A stretch of 64,000 bases of DNA from Cyanobium sp. FGCU6 (GTDB taxonomy: Bacteria > Cyanobacteriota > Cyanobacteriia > PCC-6307 > Cyanobiaceae), in the NCBI GenBank assembly GCA_024958655.1, contig JANWUR010000002.1, positions 1 to 64,000 on the forward strand, in the 5' to 3' direction. Positions within the stretch are counted from its first letter, which is position 1, and each line of letters begins with the position of its first letter. Position numbers and translations under genes: made by a program. Positions 27,574 through 36,512 of the stretch are shown piece by piece. The notes beneath the pieces were generated by a model, which saw only the letters and a list, made by a program, of their open reading frames with translations, did no database searches and was not told where the DNA came from.

Positions 27574-29565
27574 GTGACCTCCCGCACAGCCACCGATCAG
27601 GCCTCCCCGCCCTGGACCGCCGCCGACGGCGCCGCCCTCTACGGCCTCGACCGCTGGGGGGAGCCTTACTTCAGCGTGGGCGCGCGCGGGCAGGTGATGG
27701 TGCAGCCCCGGGGCGAGCGGGGGGGCGCCCTCGATCTGGTGGAGCTGGTACGGGGGCTGCAGGGCCGGGATCTCTCGCTGCCGCTGCTGATCCGCTTCGA
27801 CGACATCCTCGAGGACCGGCTGGAGCGCCTGCACGCCGCATTCGAGCGGGCGATCGCCCAGTACGGCTACGGCGGCCGCTACCAGGGCGTCTTCCCGGTG
27901 AAGTGCAACCAGCAGCGCCATGTGGTGGAGCAGCTGGTGGAATCCGGCCGGCGCTGGCATTTCGGCCTGGAGGCCGGCAGCAAGGCGGAGCTGCTGATCG
28001 CCCTCTCCCTGCTCGACGACCCGGAGGCCCTGCTGATCTGCAACGGCTACAAGGATCGCCGCTACATCGAGACGGCGATCCTGGCCCGCCGCCTCGGCCG
28101 CCGGCCGGTGGTGGTGATCGAGCAGGCCGACGAAGTCGAGCGGATCATCACCGCCAGCCAGGACCTGGGCGCCGCCCCTTACATCGGCATCCGCGCCAAG
28201 CTCGCCAGCCGCAGCACCGGCCGCTGGGGCAGCTCGGTGGGGGAGCGCGCCAAGTTCGGCCTTTCGATCCCCGACCTGCTCGCCACCGTGGAAGCCCTGC
28301 GCAGCGCCGGGCTGCTCGACGACCTGCGCCTGCTGCACTTCCACGTGGGCAGCCAGATCAACGACATCGCCGTGCTCAAGGACGCCCTGCAGGAAGCCGG
28401 CCAGATCTACGTGGAGCTCACCCGCCTCGGGGCGCCGATGGGCTACCTCGACGTGGGCGGCGGCCTGGGGATCGACTACGACGGCAGCCGTACCGCCAGC
28501 GCCGCCTCCACCAACTACTCGCTGCAGAACTACGCCAACGACGTGGTGGCCACGGTGCGCGAGTGCTGCGAGCCGGGCGGCGTGCCGGTGCCCACGCTGG
28601 TGAGCGAGAGCGGCCGCGCCATCGCCAGCCACTTCTCGGTGCTGGTGTTCGACGTGCTCGGCGCCGGAGCCCTGCCCGGCGCCGAGCCCGCGGCGACTGA
28701 GGCCGAGGCCCTGATCCTGCGCAACCTGCGCGACACCCTCCGGGGCATCCGCGCGCTGCCGGCGGGGGGCGACAGCGCGGAACCGGGCGACGACGACGGC
28801 GACGGCCGGATCCCGGAGCGCCTGCAGGAGGCCTGGAACGATGCGCTCAAGTTCAAGGACGATGCGCTGGCGGCCTTCCGCCTCGGCTACCTGTCGCTGC
28901 CGGAGCGGGCCAAGGCCGAGCAGCTCACCTGGGCCTGCTGCCAGGCCATCGCCGCCCGCCTCGAGGGGATGCCGGAGGGAACGCCGATCCCCGAAGAACT
29001 GCGCGCCCTGCCGGCGGCGCTGGCCGGCACCTACTACGCCAATCTCTCGGTGTTCCGCTCGGCTCCCGACACCTGGGCGATCGACCAGCTGTTCCCCGTG
29101 CTGCCGATCCACCGGCTCGACGAACGCCCCATCCGGCTGGGGAGCTTCGCTGATCTCACCTGCGATTCTGACGGCAAGATCGCCCGCTTCATCGACCGCG
29201 GCCAGCCCAAGCCCCTGCTCGAACTCCATCCCCTGCGCGATGGCGAGCCCTATTGGATCGGCCTGTTCCTGGGCGGGGCCTATCAGGAGGTGATGGGCAA
29301 CCTGCACAACCTGTTCGGCAGCACCAACGCCGCCCACATCCGCCTGAGCGACGGCGGCGGCTACCGGGTGGAGCACGTGGTGCGGGGCGACACCAATGCC
29401 GAGGTGCTGAAGGCGATGGAGCACGATCCCGCCCTGCTGCAGGAGCGGCTGCGGGTGGCCAGTGAGGCGGCGATCGCCCGGGGCGACCTGGCGATCGCCG
29501 ATGCGCGGCGGCTGATGGCGCATCTGCGGGCGAGCCTGGAGCAGACCACCTACCTGCAGGGTTAA
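27574..29565 (+). CDS. speA: biosynthetic arginine decarboxylase
   Basis: GRYQGVFPVKCNQQRHVVEQLVESG (PLP lysine region), LHFHVGSQINDIAVLKDALQEAG, YLDVGGGLGIDYDG; GTG starts at 27571/27574. Confidence 0.93.
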   Translation: MTSRTATDQASPPWTAADGAALYGLDRWGEPYFSVGARGQVMVQPRGERGGALDLVELVRGLQGRDLSLPLLIRFDDILEDRLERLHAAFERAIAQYGYGGRYQGVFPVKCNQQRHVVEQLVESGRRWHFGLEAGSKAELLIALSLLDDPEALLICNGYKDRRYIETAILARRLGRRPVVVIEQADEVERIITASQDLGAAPYIGIRAKLASRSTGRWGSSVGERAKFGLSIPDLLATVEALRSAGLLDDLRLLHFHVGSQINDIAVLKDALQEAGQIYVELTRLGAPMGYLDVGGGLGIDYDGSRTASAASTNYSLQNYANDVVATVRECCEPGGVPVPTLVSESGRAIASHFSVLVFDVLGAGALPGAEPAATEAEALILRNLRDTLRGIRALPAGGDSAEPGDDDGDGRIPERLQEAWNDALKFKDDALAAFRLGYLSLPERAKAEQLTWACCQAIAARLEGMPEGTPIPEELRALPAALAGTYYANLSVFRSAPDTWAIDQLFPVLPIHRLDERPIRLGSFADLTCDSDGKIARFIDRGQPKPLLELHPLRDGEPYWIGLFLGGAYQEVMGNLHNLFGSTNAAHIRLSDGGGYRVEHVVRGDTNAEVLKAMEHDPALLQERLRVASEAAIARGDLAIADARRLMAHLRASLEQTTYLQG

Positions 29566-29705
29566 ATCGCCGTTCAGGCCTTTACTGCGTATCTGTCGCT
29601 ACTGATTAGACGATTCGGTGGGCAATCAGTCTCGCCGGCGGCACAGGATCCCCCCCCGGCGGCGTGATCCCTCCCCCAAGATTATCGCCAACAATTGCGG
29701 AGGGC

Positions 29706-31412
29706 ATGGTGCTGTTACTGGCCCAGCTGGTGGCGCCACCGGTCCAGCAGGGTCCTGTGCGCCTGCCAGGGCCTGGCGCCGGCGAACAGCGGCCGGCTCC
29801 GAATCGCCCTCCGGCCCCCGTCGAGCTGACCCCGGAAACCGTTCCGTCTCCCACCCCGGGCCCGGCCCCCACACAACCGATCCCTCCCCCTGGCGCAACC
29901 GACGTACCCGGCGCGGGTGCCACTCTCCCTCCGGTCCGGGGAACCAGCCCTTACAACGCCCGCCAGCTGCGCCGCATCCTCGGCGCCTGCAGCACCATCG
30001 CTGAGCCGGCCGAACGGCTGCGCACCTGCGCGGCCACCCTGACCGCCCGGCTGGTGGCCGATGGGTTCCTCAACAGCCGGGTCTACGTCGTCGAAACTCC
30101 TGCGCCAGGGGCCCTTGAGCTGGTCGAGGGGCGCGTGGTCGAACTGCGTGTGGACGGCAGCGATGAACGGCTGAACCGCCGCATCAGGCGGCTCACCGAC
30201 CCCCTCAAGGGCCAGGTCCTGCATGTGCCCAGCATCGAGCGCCAGCTGCTGCTGCTGCGCCGCCAGCCCGGGGTGGCGATGCTGCGCGGCAACCTCTCCC
30301 GCCTGGGCAGCGACCCCTCCCAGGCCGTGCTGAGCATCACGGTCGATCCCGGTGGTCAGCCCTGGCAGGGCGACTTCTCCCTGCGCAACGACGGCAACAA
30401 CGGCTCCGGCGAAGCACGAGCCGTGGCCACGCTGCTGAAACCCTCCCTCGGCATCCCTGGCGACACGCTTCTGCTCTACGGCGAGCTCAACGCGAGCGAT
30501 GCGCCGGAACTGGGGGCCGTGATCAGCTCGGTGAGCTACACCCTCCCCCTCGGCGATGCCTGGAACCTGACCGGCGCCTTCGGCTACAGCCGCCGCAACC
30601 TGGTGGAACTTCCTGAGCCCGTGGATGGTTTCTCAACCAGCCAGTACCAGGGGCTGGGTCAGCTGGAATGGGTGTTCCGCGACACCATCAGCCAGCGCTG
30701 GGGCCTGTTCGCCGGCTACAGCGCCAGCCGCAGCAACACCTATTTCAAGGATGCCGCCCTCCCGGACATCCTGCCGGAGGTTCTGCGCAGCCCCAGCAGC
30801 GGCTATCTGCGGATCGGGGTGGGCGGCAGCGGCCTGGGCACCGACTACGGCTGGAGCGGCAATGCCTACCTGCTCCAGGGAATCGGCGCCGCCACACCGG
30901 ACCAGCAGCGGCGGGAGCTGGAGGTGGCGGGCATCGTGCCGGGGGAGGCCACGGCCCTCGGCGCCCTGATCTCAGGTGCCTGGGTCTTCCGGCCCGGCTG
31001 GCAGCTGAACCTGCGTCTCGGTGGCCAGGTGGCGCTGCGACCCCTGACCTCGCCGATGCAGTTCACCCTCGGCTCCGACGTGGGCCTGCGGGGCCTGCCC
31101 GGCCAGCTGATCAGCGGCGACAGCGGCTGGCTGAGCACCGGGGAGGTGGCCTGGACGCTCTGGCAGAAGGGCGGCCAGGGCGTCCAGCTGGTCCCCTTCC
31201 TCGGGGCCGGCGGGGTGCGCACCAACCTGAGCGGCGACACGGACAGCGACACGGTGGGATCCGGCGGCCTGCTGGCCCGCTGGAGCAGCGATGCCGGCTG
31301 GCTGGTGGAGCTGGGCTGGGTGCAGCAGTTCTCCACCGATGACAATCCGGGCGTCTGGACCGACTGGGCACTCGGGGACGGTCTTTACGCCAGGGTGCAG
31401 TACCGCTTCTAG
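29706..31412 (+). CDS. ShlB/FhaC/HecB family two-partner-secretion transporter (TpsB)
   Basis: Pro-rich N-terminus, POTRA-like GFLNSRVYVVETPAPGALELVEGRVVEL, barrel with LRGLPGQLISGDSGWLSTGEVAW and C-terminal YARVQYRF. Confidence 0.88.
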   Translation: MVLLLAQLVAPPVQQGPVRLPGPGAGEQRPAPNRPPAPVELTPETVPSPTPGPAPTQPIPPPGATDVPGAGATLPPVRGTSPYNARQLRRILGACSTIAEPAERLRTCAATLTARLVADGFLNSRVYVVETPAPGALELVEGRVVELRVDGSDERLNRRIRRLTDPLKGQVLHVPSIERQLLLLRRQPGVAMLRGNLSRLGSDPSQAVLSITVDPGGQPWQGDFSLRNDGNNGSGEARAVATLLKPSLGIPGDTLLLYGELNASDAPELGAVISSVSYTLPLGDAWNLTGAFGYSRRNLVELPEPVDGFSTSQYQGLGQLEWVFRDTISQRWGLFAGYSASRSNTYFKDAALPDILPEVLRSPSSGYLRIGVGGSGLGTDYGWSGNAYLLQGIGAATPDQQRRELEVAGIVPGEATALGALISGAWVFRPGWQLNLRLGGQVALRPLTSPMQFTLGSDVGLRGLPGQLISGDSGWLSTGEVAWTLWQKGGQGVQLVPFLGAGGVRTNLSGDTDSDTVGSGGLLARWSSDAGWLVELGWVQQFSTDDNPGVWTDWALGDGLYARVQYRF

Positions 31413-33310
31413 GAGGGCTCCAGGGCGGCGCTCCCCGCCGCCGCGGCCACAGCGGAGAACACCTCCACCGGGCCGATCCCCTTCACCTCCTGGGGGCCCA
31501 GATCCACCACCTCCAGTCCCGGCGCAGCGCCCACCAGTTCGGCGGTGCGGGCATCAAACACCACGTCGGGCTCCACCCTGCGGGTGACGGCCTCCAGCCG
31601 GGCGGCCAGATTCACCGTGTCGCCGATCACGGTGAATTCCATCCGCCGCGGACTGCCGATCTGGCCGACCATCACCTGGCCGCTGGCCAGGCCCACGCCG
31701 CTGTCGAGGGTGGCGATGCCGCGGGCCTTCCACTCGGCGTTGCAGTCCGCCAGGGCCTTGCGCATCGCCAGGGCACAGGCCACAGCCGCCCGCGCCTCGG
31801 CGGCAGGCCCCCGGCTCACGGGCGAGCCGAACACCGCCATCACCGCATCGCCGATGAACTTGTCGATGGTGCCGCCATGGGCCACCACCACCTCCACCAT
31901 CGCCCCGAGATACTCATTCAGCTGCCGCACGTGCAGTTCGCTCTGCCCCGCTTCGCTGCGCTGGGCGGTGAGGGTGGTGAAGCCCTTGAGATCGCTCATC
32001 AGCACGGTCACCTCCAGCAGCCTGCCCCGCAGGATGCCGTCGGCCGCCGCCGGATCCGACAGGATCTCCGCCACCACGCCTGGGGCCACGTAGCGCTCGA
32101 AGGTGCGGCGCAGGCGGCGCCGTTCCCCCTGCTCCCGCAGGTAGGCGTCGCTGCCGGTCACCACGCCAAGCAGCACCAGCCCGGTCATCGGCGGCAGCAG
32201 CGGCAGCCAGCGATGCCCCTGGCGCAGGCTGAGCACACCAGCGCCGAATACCCCCACCAGCATCAGGGTGAGCACACCAAGCCGCCAGGCGATCGGTTGG
32301 CGCAGCCGCTCGAGGGCCAGCGCCGCCAGCAGCGGCGCCATCGCCAGCAGCGCCCGGGGCCAGGGTTCGGCAGGCCAGGGCTGCAGGCCGTCGCCCTGCA
32401 GCGAATTGGCGGTGGCACTGGCAAGCAGCTCCAGACCGGAGAGGGGGCCGAAAGGCGTGGGGTAGCCGTCGTTCCCCTGGGCCACCACCGGACCCAGCAG
32501 CACCAGGGCCCCGGCGACGGAGGCCCGGCGTGGATGGGCGCGCCAGCGGTCGGGATCCAGCACCTCCCAGGCCGGCAGCCGGGGGAAGGTGCCCTCGGGT
32601 CCGTAGACGTTGAGGGCGCTGCGGCTGTCGTTCTGGCGGCCGTGGCGACCGGCCAGCCGCAACAGGGTGGAAGAGAGGGAAGGGAGGGAACGGGCCCCCT
32701 GCTGCCCCAGGAGCCCGCGGGCATAGGCCTCGGGATGGAAGCTCGGCTCGCCCGGTCGACGGGCCAGGGTGTTGGTGAGGCCGAGGGCACCGGCACCGCC
32801 GAGGGCCGTCAGGAACGGCTCCGGCCGCACCAGGGTGAGGCTGCCGGCTCCCCGGCTGTCCTCGGATTCGAGCATCTCGGCGGCCAGGGCGATGCGGCCG
32901 GGGTGGCGGCGCAGCAGGGCCGCGAGGGCCTGATCGTCGGCCGGGCCCCGGGAACTCGCCCCCTCGAACACCACGTTGATCGCCACCGCAGCAGCCCCGG
33001 CCTTCAGCAACCGATCGGCGGTTTCGCCATAGGCGGCCCGCGGCCAGGGCAGGGAGCCGACCCCTCGGGCCCAGGCGGGAATGCGCCGGTTCTGCTCGAA
33101 CCAGTCGCCCACCTGCAGGGTGGCATCGTCGACCGTCACCAGCAGCACGCCGGCGGGCGGGCGGCGGGCTCCGACAAGCAGCTGGAGCTGGTCCTCCAGC
33201 CCCCTCTCCCACAGCCGCCAGCGGGGCCCCGGCCAGCCCGCCGTCCAGCCCACCCAGAGCACGACCGCCGCGGCGAGCAGCAGCGGCGCCCGGGGGCGGC
33301 GGTTCACCAT
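31409..33310 (-). CDS. CHASE2 domain class III adenylate/guanylate cyclase
   Basis: CHASE2-like N-terminus, TM segments, EVTVLMSDLKGFTTLT...TIDKFIGDAVMAVFG...EFTVIGDTVNLAARLEA. Confidence 0.92.
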   Translation of the reverse strand: MVNRRPRAPLLLAAAVVLWVGWTAGWPGPRWRLWERGLEDQLQLLVGARRPPAGVLLVTVDDATLQVGDWFEQNRRIPAWARGVGSLPWPRAAYGETADRLLKAGAAAVAINVVFEGASSRGPADDQALAALLRRHPGRIALAAEMLESEDSRGAGSLTLVRPEPFLTALGGAGALGLTNTLARRPGEPSFHPEAYARGLLGQQGARSLPSLSSTLLRLAGRHGRQNDSRSALNVYGPEGTFPRLPAWEVLDPDRWRAHPRRASVAGALVLLGPVVAQGNDGYPTPFGPLSGLELLASATANSLQGDGLQPWPAEPWPRALLAMAPLLAALALERLRQPIAWRLGVLTLMLVGVFGAGVLSLRQGHRWLPLLPPMTGLVLLGVVTGSDAYLREQGERRRLRRTFERYVAPGVVAEILSDPAAADGILRGRLLEVTVLMSDLKGFTTLTAQRSEAGQSELHVRQLNEYLGAMVEVVVAHGGTIDKFIGDAVMAVFGSPVSRGPAAEARAAVACALAMRKALADCNAEWKARGIATLDSGVGLASGQVMVGQIGSPRRMEFTVIGDTVNLAARLEAVTRRVEPDVVFDARTAELVGAAPGLEVVDLGPQEVKGIGPVEVFSAVAAAAGSAALEPS

Positions 33311-33387
33311 CCGGCTCTCTCCCCGCCGCCCACCATCCCGCTCATGCGCGCTCGCATCGGCTGAACGGGGACAGGCAGGACGTCACG

Positions 33388-34122
33388 TCAGAAGAGGCGG
33401 GGCACGGAGAAGCGGGGCAGCGCGGGGGTGGGCACCACGGGAGTGGGCACGGCGGGCAGCGACGGCAGGGCCACTCCCGGCACCTTGGCGCGGATGTAGC
33501 TCTCGAGGGCGCCGTAGTTGGGCAGCGGCAGACGGAAGCCCACGAACAGCGGACCCTGCAGGATGTCGGTGTAGTCACCGCTGGTGAGGCCCAGCAGGGC
33601 CAGGATCACCCCCTCGGGGGAGAGGCGCAGCCGCTGGCCCGCCTGCACGGTGGTGGGGGGCTTGCCGGTGGGTTCGCCGTCCTTGAGGGGTTCCACCGCC
33701 ACCTCCCCTTCCAGCACCGACAGCTGCGACGCGCCGGTGTCGTCGACCTCCAGCACGAAGTTGGTGCCCCGCACGCTCAGGCGGGCCGAGCGGGTGCAGC
33801 CGCTCTGCCTGCCCGACACCAGCACCTGGCCCCTGTCGAGCAGGAAGCAGCCCTGGCCCAGCCGCATGCGCGAGAAGCGGTTGATGCGGCCCACCGCTCC
33901 ACCGGCGAAGCCCAGCTGACCGCGCGCGTTCTCCGTGCTCACCTGCTGGGGAGCGGTGGCCTTCTGCTTCACCTTCGCCTGTCGGCTGTCCACGTAGAGC
34001 TGGTTGCCGTCGAGGATCTCCTGAATCACGGCGCTCTCGGCCGCCCGGGCGGCAGGGGCGATGGCAACGGGGGTCAGCAGCAGCAGGTAAGACGGCAGCA
34101 GACGCAGGGGGCGGCGGGCCAT
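33388..34122 (-). CDS. secreted FecR-domain protein
   Basis: Signal peptide; RINRFSRMRLGQGCFLLDRGQVLVSG...SARLSVRGTNFVLEVDDTGASQLSVLEGEVAVEPL. Confidence 0.8.
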   Translation of the reverse strand: MARRPLRLLPSYLLLLTPVAIAPAARAAESAVIQEILDGNQLYVDSRQAKVKQKATAPQQVSTENARGQLGFAGGAVGRINRFSRMRLGQGCFLLDRGQVLVSGRQSGCTRSARLSVRGTNFVLEVDDTGASQLSVLEGEVAVEPLKDGEPTGKPPTTVQAGQRLRLSPEGVILALLGLTSGDYTDILQGPLFVGFRLPLPNYGALESYIRAKVPGVALPSLPAVPTPVVPTPALPRFSVPRLF

Positions 34123-34167
34123 CGGCCGGGAACCCCGGAGACGGAACAGCAGCCATTGTGACCCGGA

Positions 34168-34875
34168 TCAGCGGGCGCAGAAGCGCACCAGCAGCGAAAG
34201 GCGACTCAGGGGCGGCTCCAGCTCCGCCGGATCGAAGGGGGGCACCGCATCAGCGGCCGGGGCCGCCGCCGCCCGCAGGGCGATCGGAGGACTCCCGCCG
34301 TCCAGCTGCAGCTCCAGGGGTGAGAGCTGCGGGCGGCCGACCACAGCCGCCACCTCAGCCGCCTGGGCGAGGGCATCCCGGTAGGCGGCCCGCAGCAGAT
34401 CGCGGCGCAGGGTCTCGGCCTCGGCCCGATCGGCCTCCGCCGTCACCGGCGCCAGACGCACGCCGGCGAAGCTGCCCACACCGCGCACCAGCTCCTGGAA
34501 CCGCGGCGGCGCCACCCGGCCGCTCACCTGCACCACCGCCTGCACCCGGCCGGGCCGCCGTCCCTCCGCCGGCCGCTGCCAGGTCTGGGGCGAACTCACC
34601 CGCAGCTCCTCCGCCCCCAGGGCCTGCAGGCCGCTGCGCACCGCCGCCAGCCGGCTCTGAAGGCTGGCCAGCGCCGTATCGGCTGCGCTCCCATCAGCCT
34701 CGATCCCCAGGGAGAACCGCAGCCAGCGGGCCACCTGCCGCCGCTCGGCCGAGCCGCGGGCCTCCAGCAGGGTGCCCTCACAACGGAGCTGCACCTGGCC
34801 GCGGGCAGGCCCCGCGGGCCCCGCGGCCGCCAGCAGCAGGGGGAGAAGAAACGGAAGCCTGAAGACGCGTCGCAT
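34168..34875 (-). CDS. SIMPL (DUF541) domain periplasmic protein
   Basis: Signal peptide; QVQLRCEGTLLEARGSAERRQ...YRDALAQAAEVAAVVGRPQLSPLELQLDGG. Confidence 0.6.
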   Translation of the reverse strand: MRRVFRLPFLLPLLLAAAGPAGPARGQVQLRCEGTLLEARGSAERRQVARWLRFSLGIEADGSAADTALASLQSRLAAVRSGLQALGAEELRVSSPQTWQRPAEGRRPGRVQAVVQVSGRVAPPRFQELVRGVGSFAGVRLAPVTAEADRAEAETLRRDLLRAAYRDALAQAAEVAAVVGRPQLSPLELQLDGGSPPIALRAAAAPAADAVPPFDPAELEPPLSRLSLLVRFCAR

Positions 34876-34919
34876 CGGACCTGGCAGAGGGATCTCCAGC
34901 CTGGCCCGGCCCGGGTGGG

Positions 34920-36467
34920 ATGTCCCGTGATCGGCAGCCCGGCGGCAAGATGGGGCCTCCGCCCTCCCTGCTGCCGATGGGCCCACTCGGACTGGTGCCG
35001 ACCTGGATCTCGGCGGGCGCGGGGGCCGCTTTCCTGCTGCTGCTGGCCCGCAGCTGCCGCCGCCGGGGGCTGCCGGTGGTGCCCTTGCGCCTGCCGCTGC
35101 TGGCGCTGCTGGCGTCGGTGGTGGTGCCCGCCTTCCCCCTCCGGGGGATCCCCGTGGGCTCCAGTCTCTGGCTGGGCGCGATCGACGACCTGCTGCTGGT
35201 GTACGCGGGCATCCGCCTGGCGGTGTGGTTGGCGCTGGAGCTTCCCTGCGGACTGGGCTGGTGGCGGCGTCCGCCCGACCTGCTGCTGCAGCTGCTGATG
35301 GTGGGCGGCTGCGCCCTGGGCACGGTGGTGGTGGCGAGGCAGACGGCCCGCTTCGATCTGGTGGGGCTGGTGACCACCTCGGCCGTGCTCACGGCCGTGA
35401 TCGGCCTGGCGGCGCAGGAGCCGCTCAAGGACCTGCTGGCGGGGCTGGAGCTGCAGCTCAGCGAGGACTTCAACCCCGGCGACCTGCTCGACATCGAGGG
35501 GGGGGCCCGGGGCGTGGTCCATTCGGTGAGCTGGCGCGACACCAGCCTGCGCAACATGGATGGGGCCCTGGTGGTGGTGCCCAACACCAGGCTCACCGAA
35601 GGGGTGATGCGCAACCTCAGCGCCTTCGGCCCGGTGTCGAACCGCTTCGAGGTGGGCCTGGCCTACGACTTCGCCCCCGGCCAGGCCCGGGGGCTGCTGC
35701 TGCGGGTGCTCAGCCAGCATCCCCTGGTGCTTGACGATCCGGCGCCGGTGGTGCGGCTGAAGGAGTTCTCCGAAAGCGCCATCACCTACGACCTTCAGGT
35801 GTGGCAGCGGGAGGCCACCGACCGCGCCATCGTCGACCTGCGCAGCGAACTGCTCGAGCAGATCTGGTACGCCCTCAGCCGCGCAGGGCAGAGCATCCCC
35901 TACCCGGTGCGGGAAGTGCAGCCGCACCGGCCGAGCGTGGGCATCGAGGGGGACAGGGGGCCCAGCCCTCAGGAGTGCCGGGAGGCGCTGGCCGCCAACG
36001 ACCTGTTCCAGGGCCTGGCGCCCGAGGCCCTCGAGCGGGTGCTCGCCTCCAGTCAGGCGGTGTCCTACGCCGCCGGCGAGGCGATCGTGCAGGAAGGCGC
36101 CGAGGGTGAAGCGCTCTACCAACTGCTGCGGGGCCGCGTGACGGTGCTGAAGCAGGTGCAGCCGGGTCAGACGGTGCCGGTGGCCGAACTGGGCCCGGGG
36201 GAGGTGTTCGGCGAGATGACCCTGTTCCAGGGGGCTCCCCGCAGCGCCACGGTGCGCGCCCTCGAAGAGTGCCATCTGCTGCGGGTGGGTCGGGCCGGAT
36301 TCCGGGAGCTGATGGAACGGGATCCGGAGCTGATCGAGCGGTTCGCGGTGCTCATGAGCGAGCGGCGGGCGAAGCTGGAGAGCCTGAGCCGCGACCAGCG
36401 CCAGCAGCAGACCAATGCCCTGATCGACACAATGAAGCGTCTGTTCTTCGTGTTCACCGGCGGCTGA
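34920..36467 (+). CDS. MscS-family mechanosensitive channel with C-terminal cNMP-binding domain
   Basis: FNPGDLLDIEGGARGVVHSVSWRDTSLRNMDGALVVVPNTRLTEGVMRNLS; CNBD GEAIVQEGAEGEALYQLLRGRVTVL...GEVFGEMTLFQGAPRSATVRA. Confidence 0.9.
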   Translation: MSRDRQPGGKMGPPPSLLPMGPLGLVPTWISAGAGAAFLLLLARSCRRRGLPVVPLRLPLLALLASVVVPAFPLRGIPVGSSLWLGAIDDLLLVYAGIRLAVWLALELPCGLGWWRRPPDLLLQLLMVGGCALGTVVVARQTARFDLVGLVTTSAVLTAVIGLAAQEPLKDLLAGLELQLSEDFNPGDLLDIEGGARGVVHSVSWRDTSLRNMDGALVVVPNTRLTEGVMRNLSAFGPVSNRFEVGLAYDFAPGQARGLLLRVLSQHPLVLDDPAPVVRLKEFSESAITYDLQVWQREATDRAIVDLRSELLEQIWYALSRAGQSIPYPVREVQPHRPSVGIEGDRGPSPQECREALAANDLFQGLAPEALERVLASSQAVSYAAGEAIVQEGAEGEALYQLLRGRVTVLKQVQPGQTVPVAELGPGEVFGEMTLFQGAPRSATVRALEECHLLRVGRAGFRELMERDPELIERFAVLMSERRAKLESLSRDQRQQQTNALIDTMKRLFFVFTGG

Positions 36468-36512
36468 ACGCCGGCTGCCGCCAGGATCGGTGCTGCCCTC
36501 GCCTCCGTCGCC

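Noticed and set aside
27244-29523. 759-aa minus-strand ORF
   Set aside because: Mirror of speA; compositional artefact.
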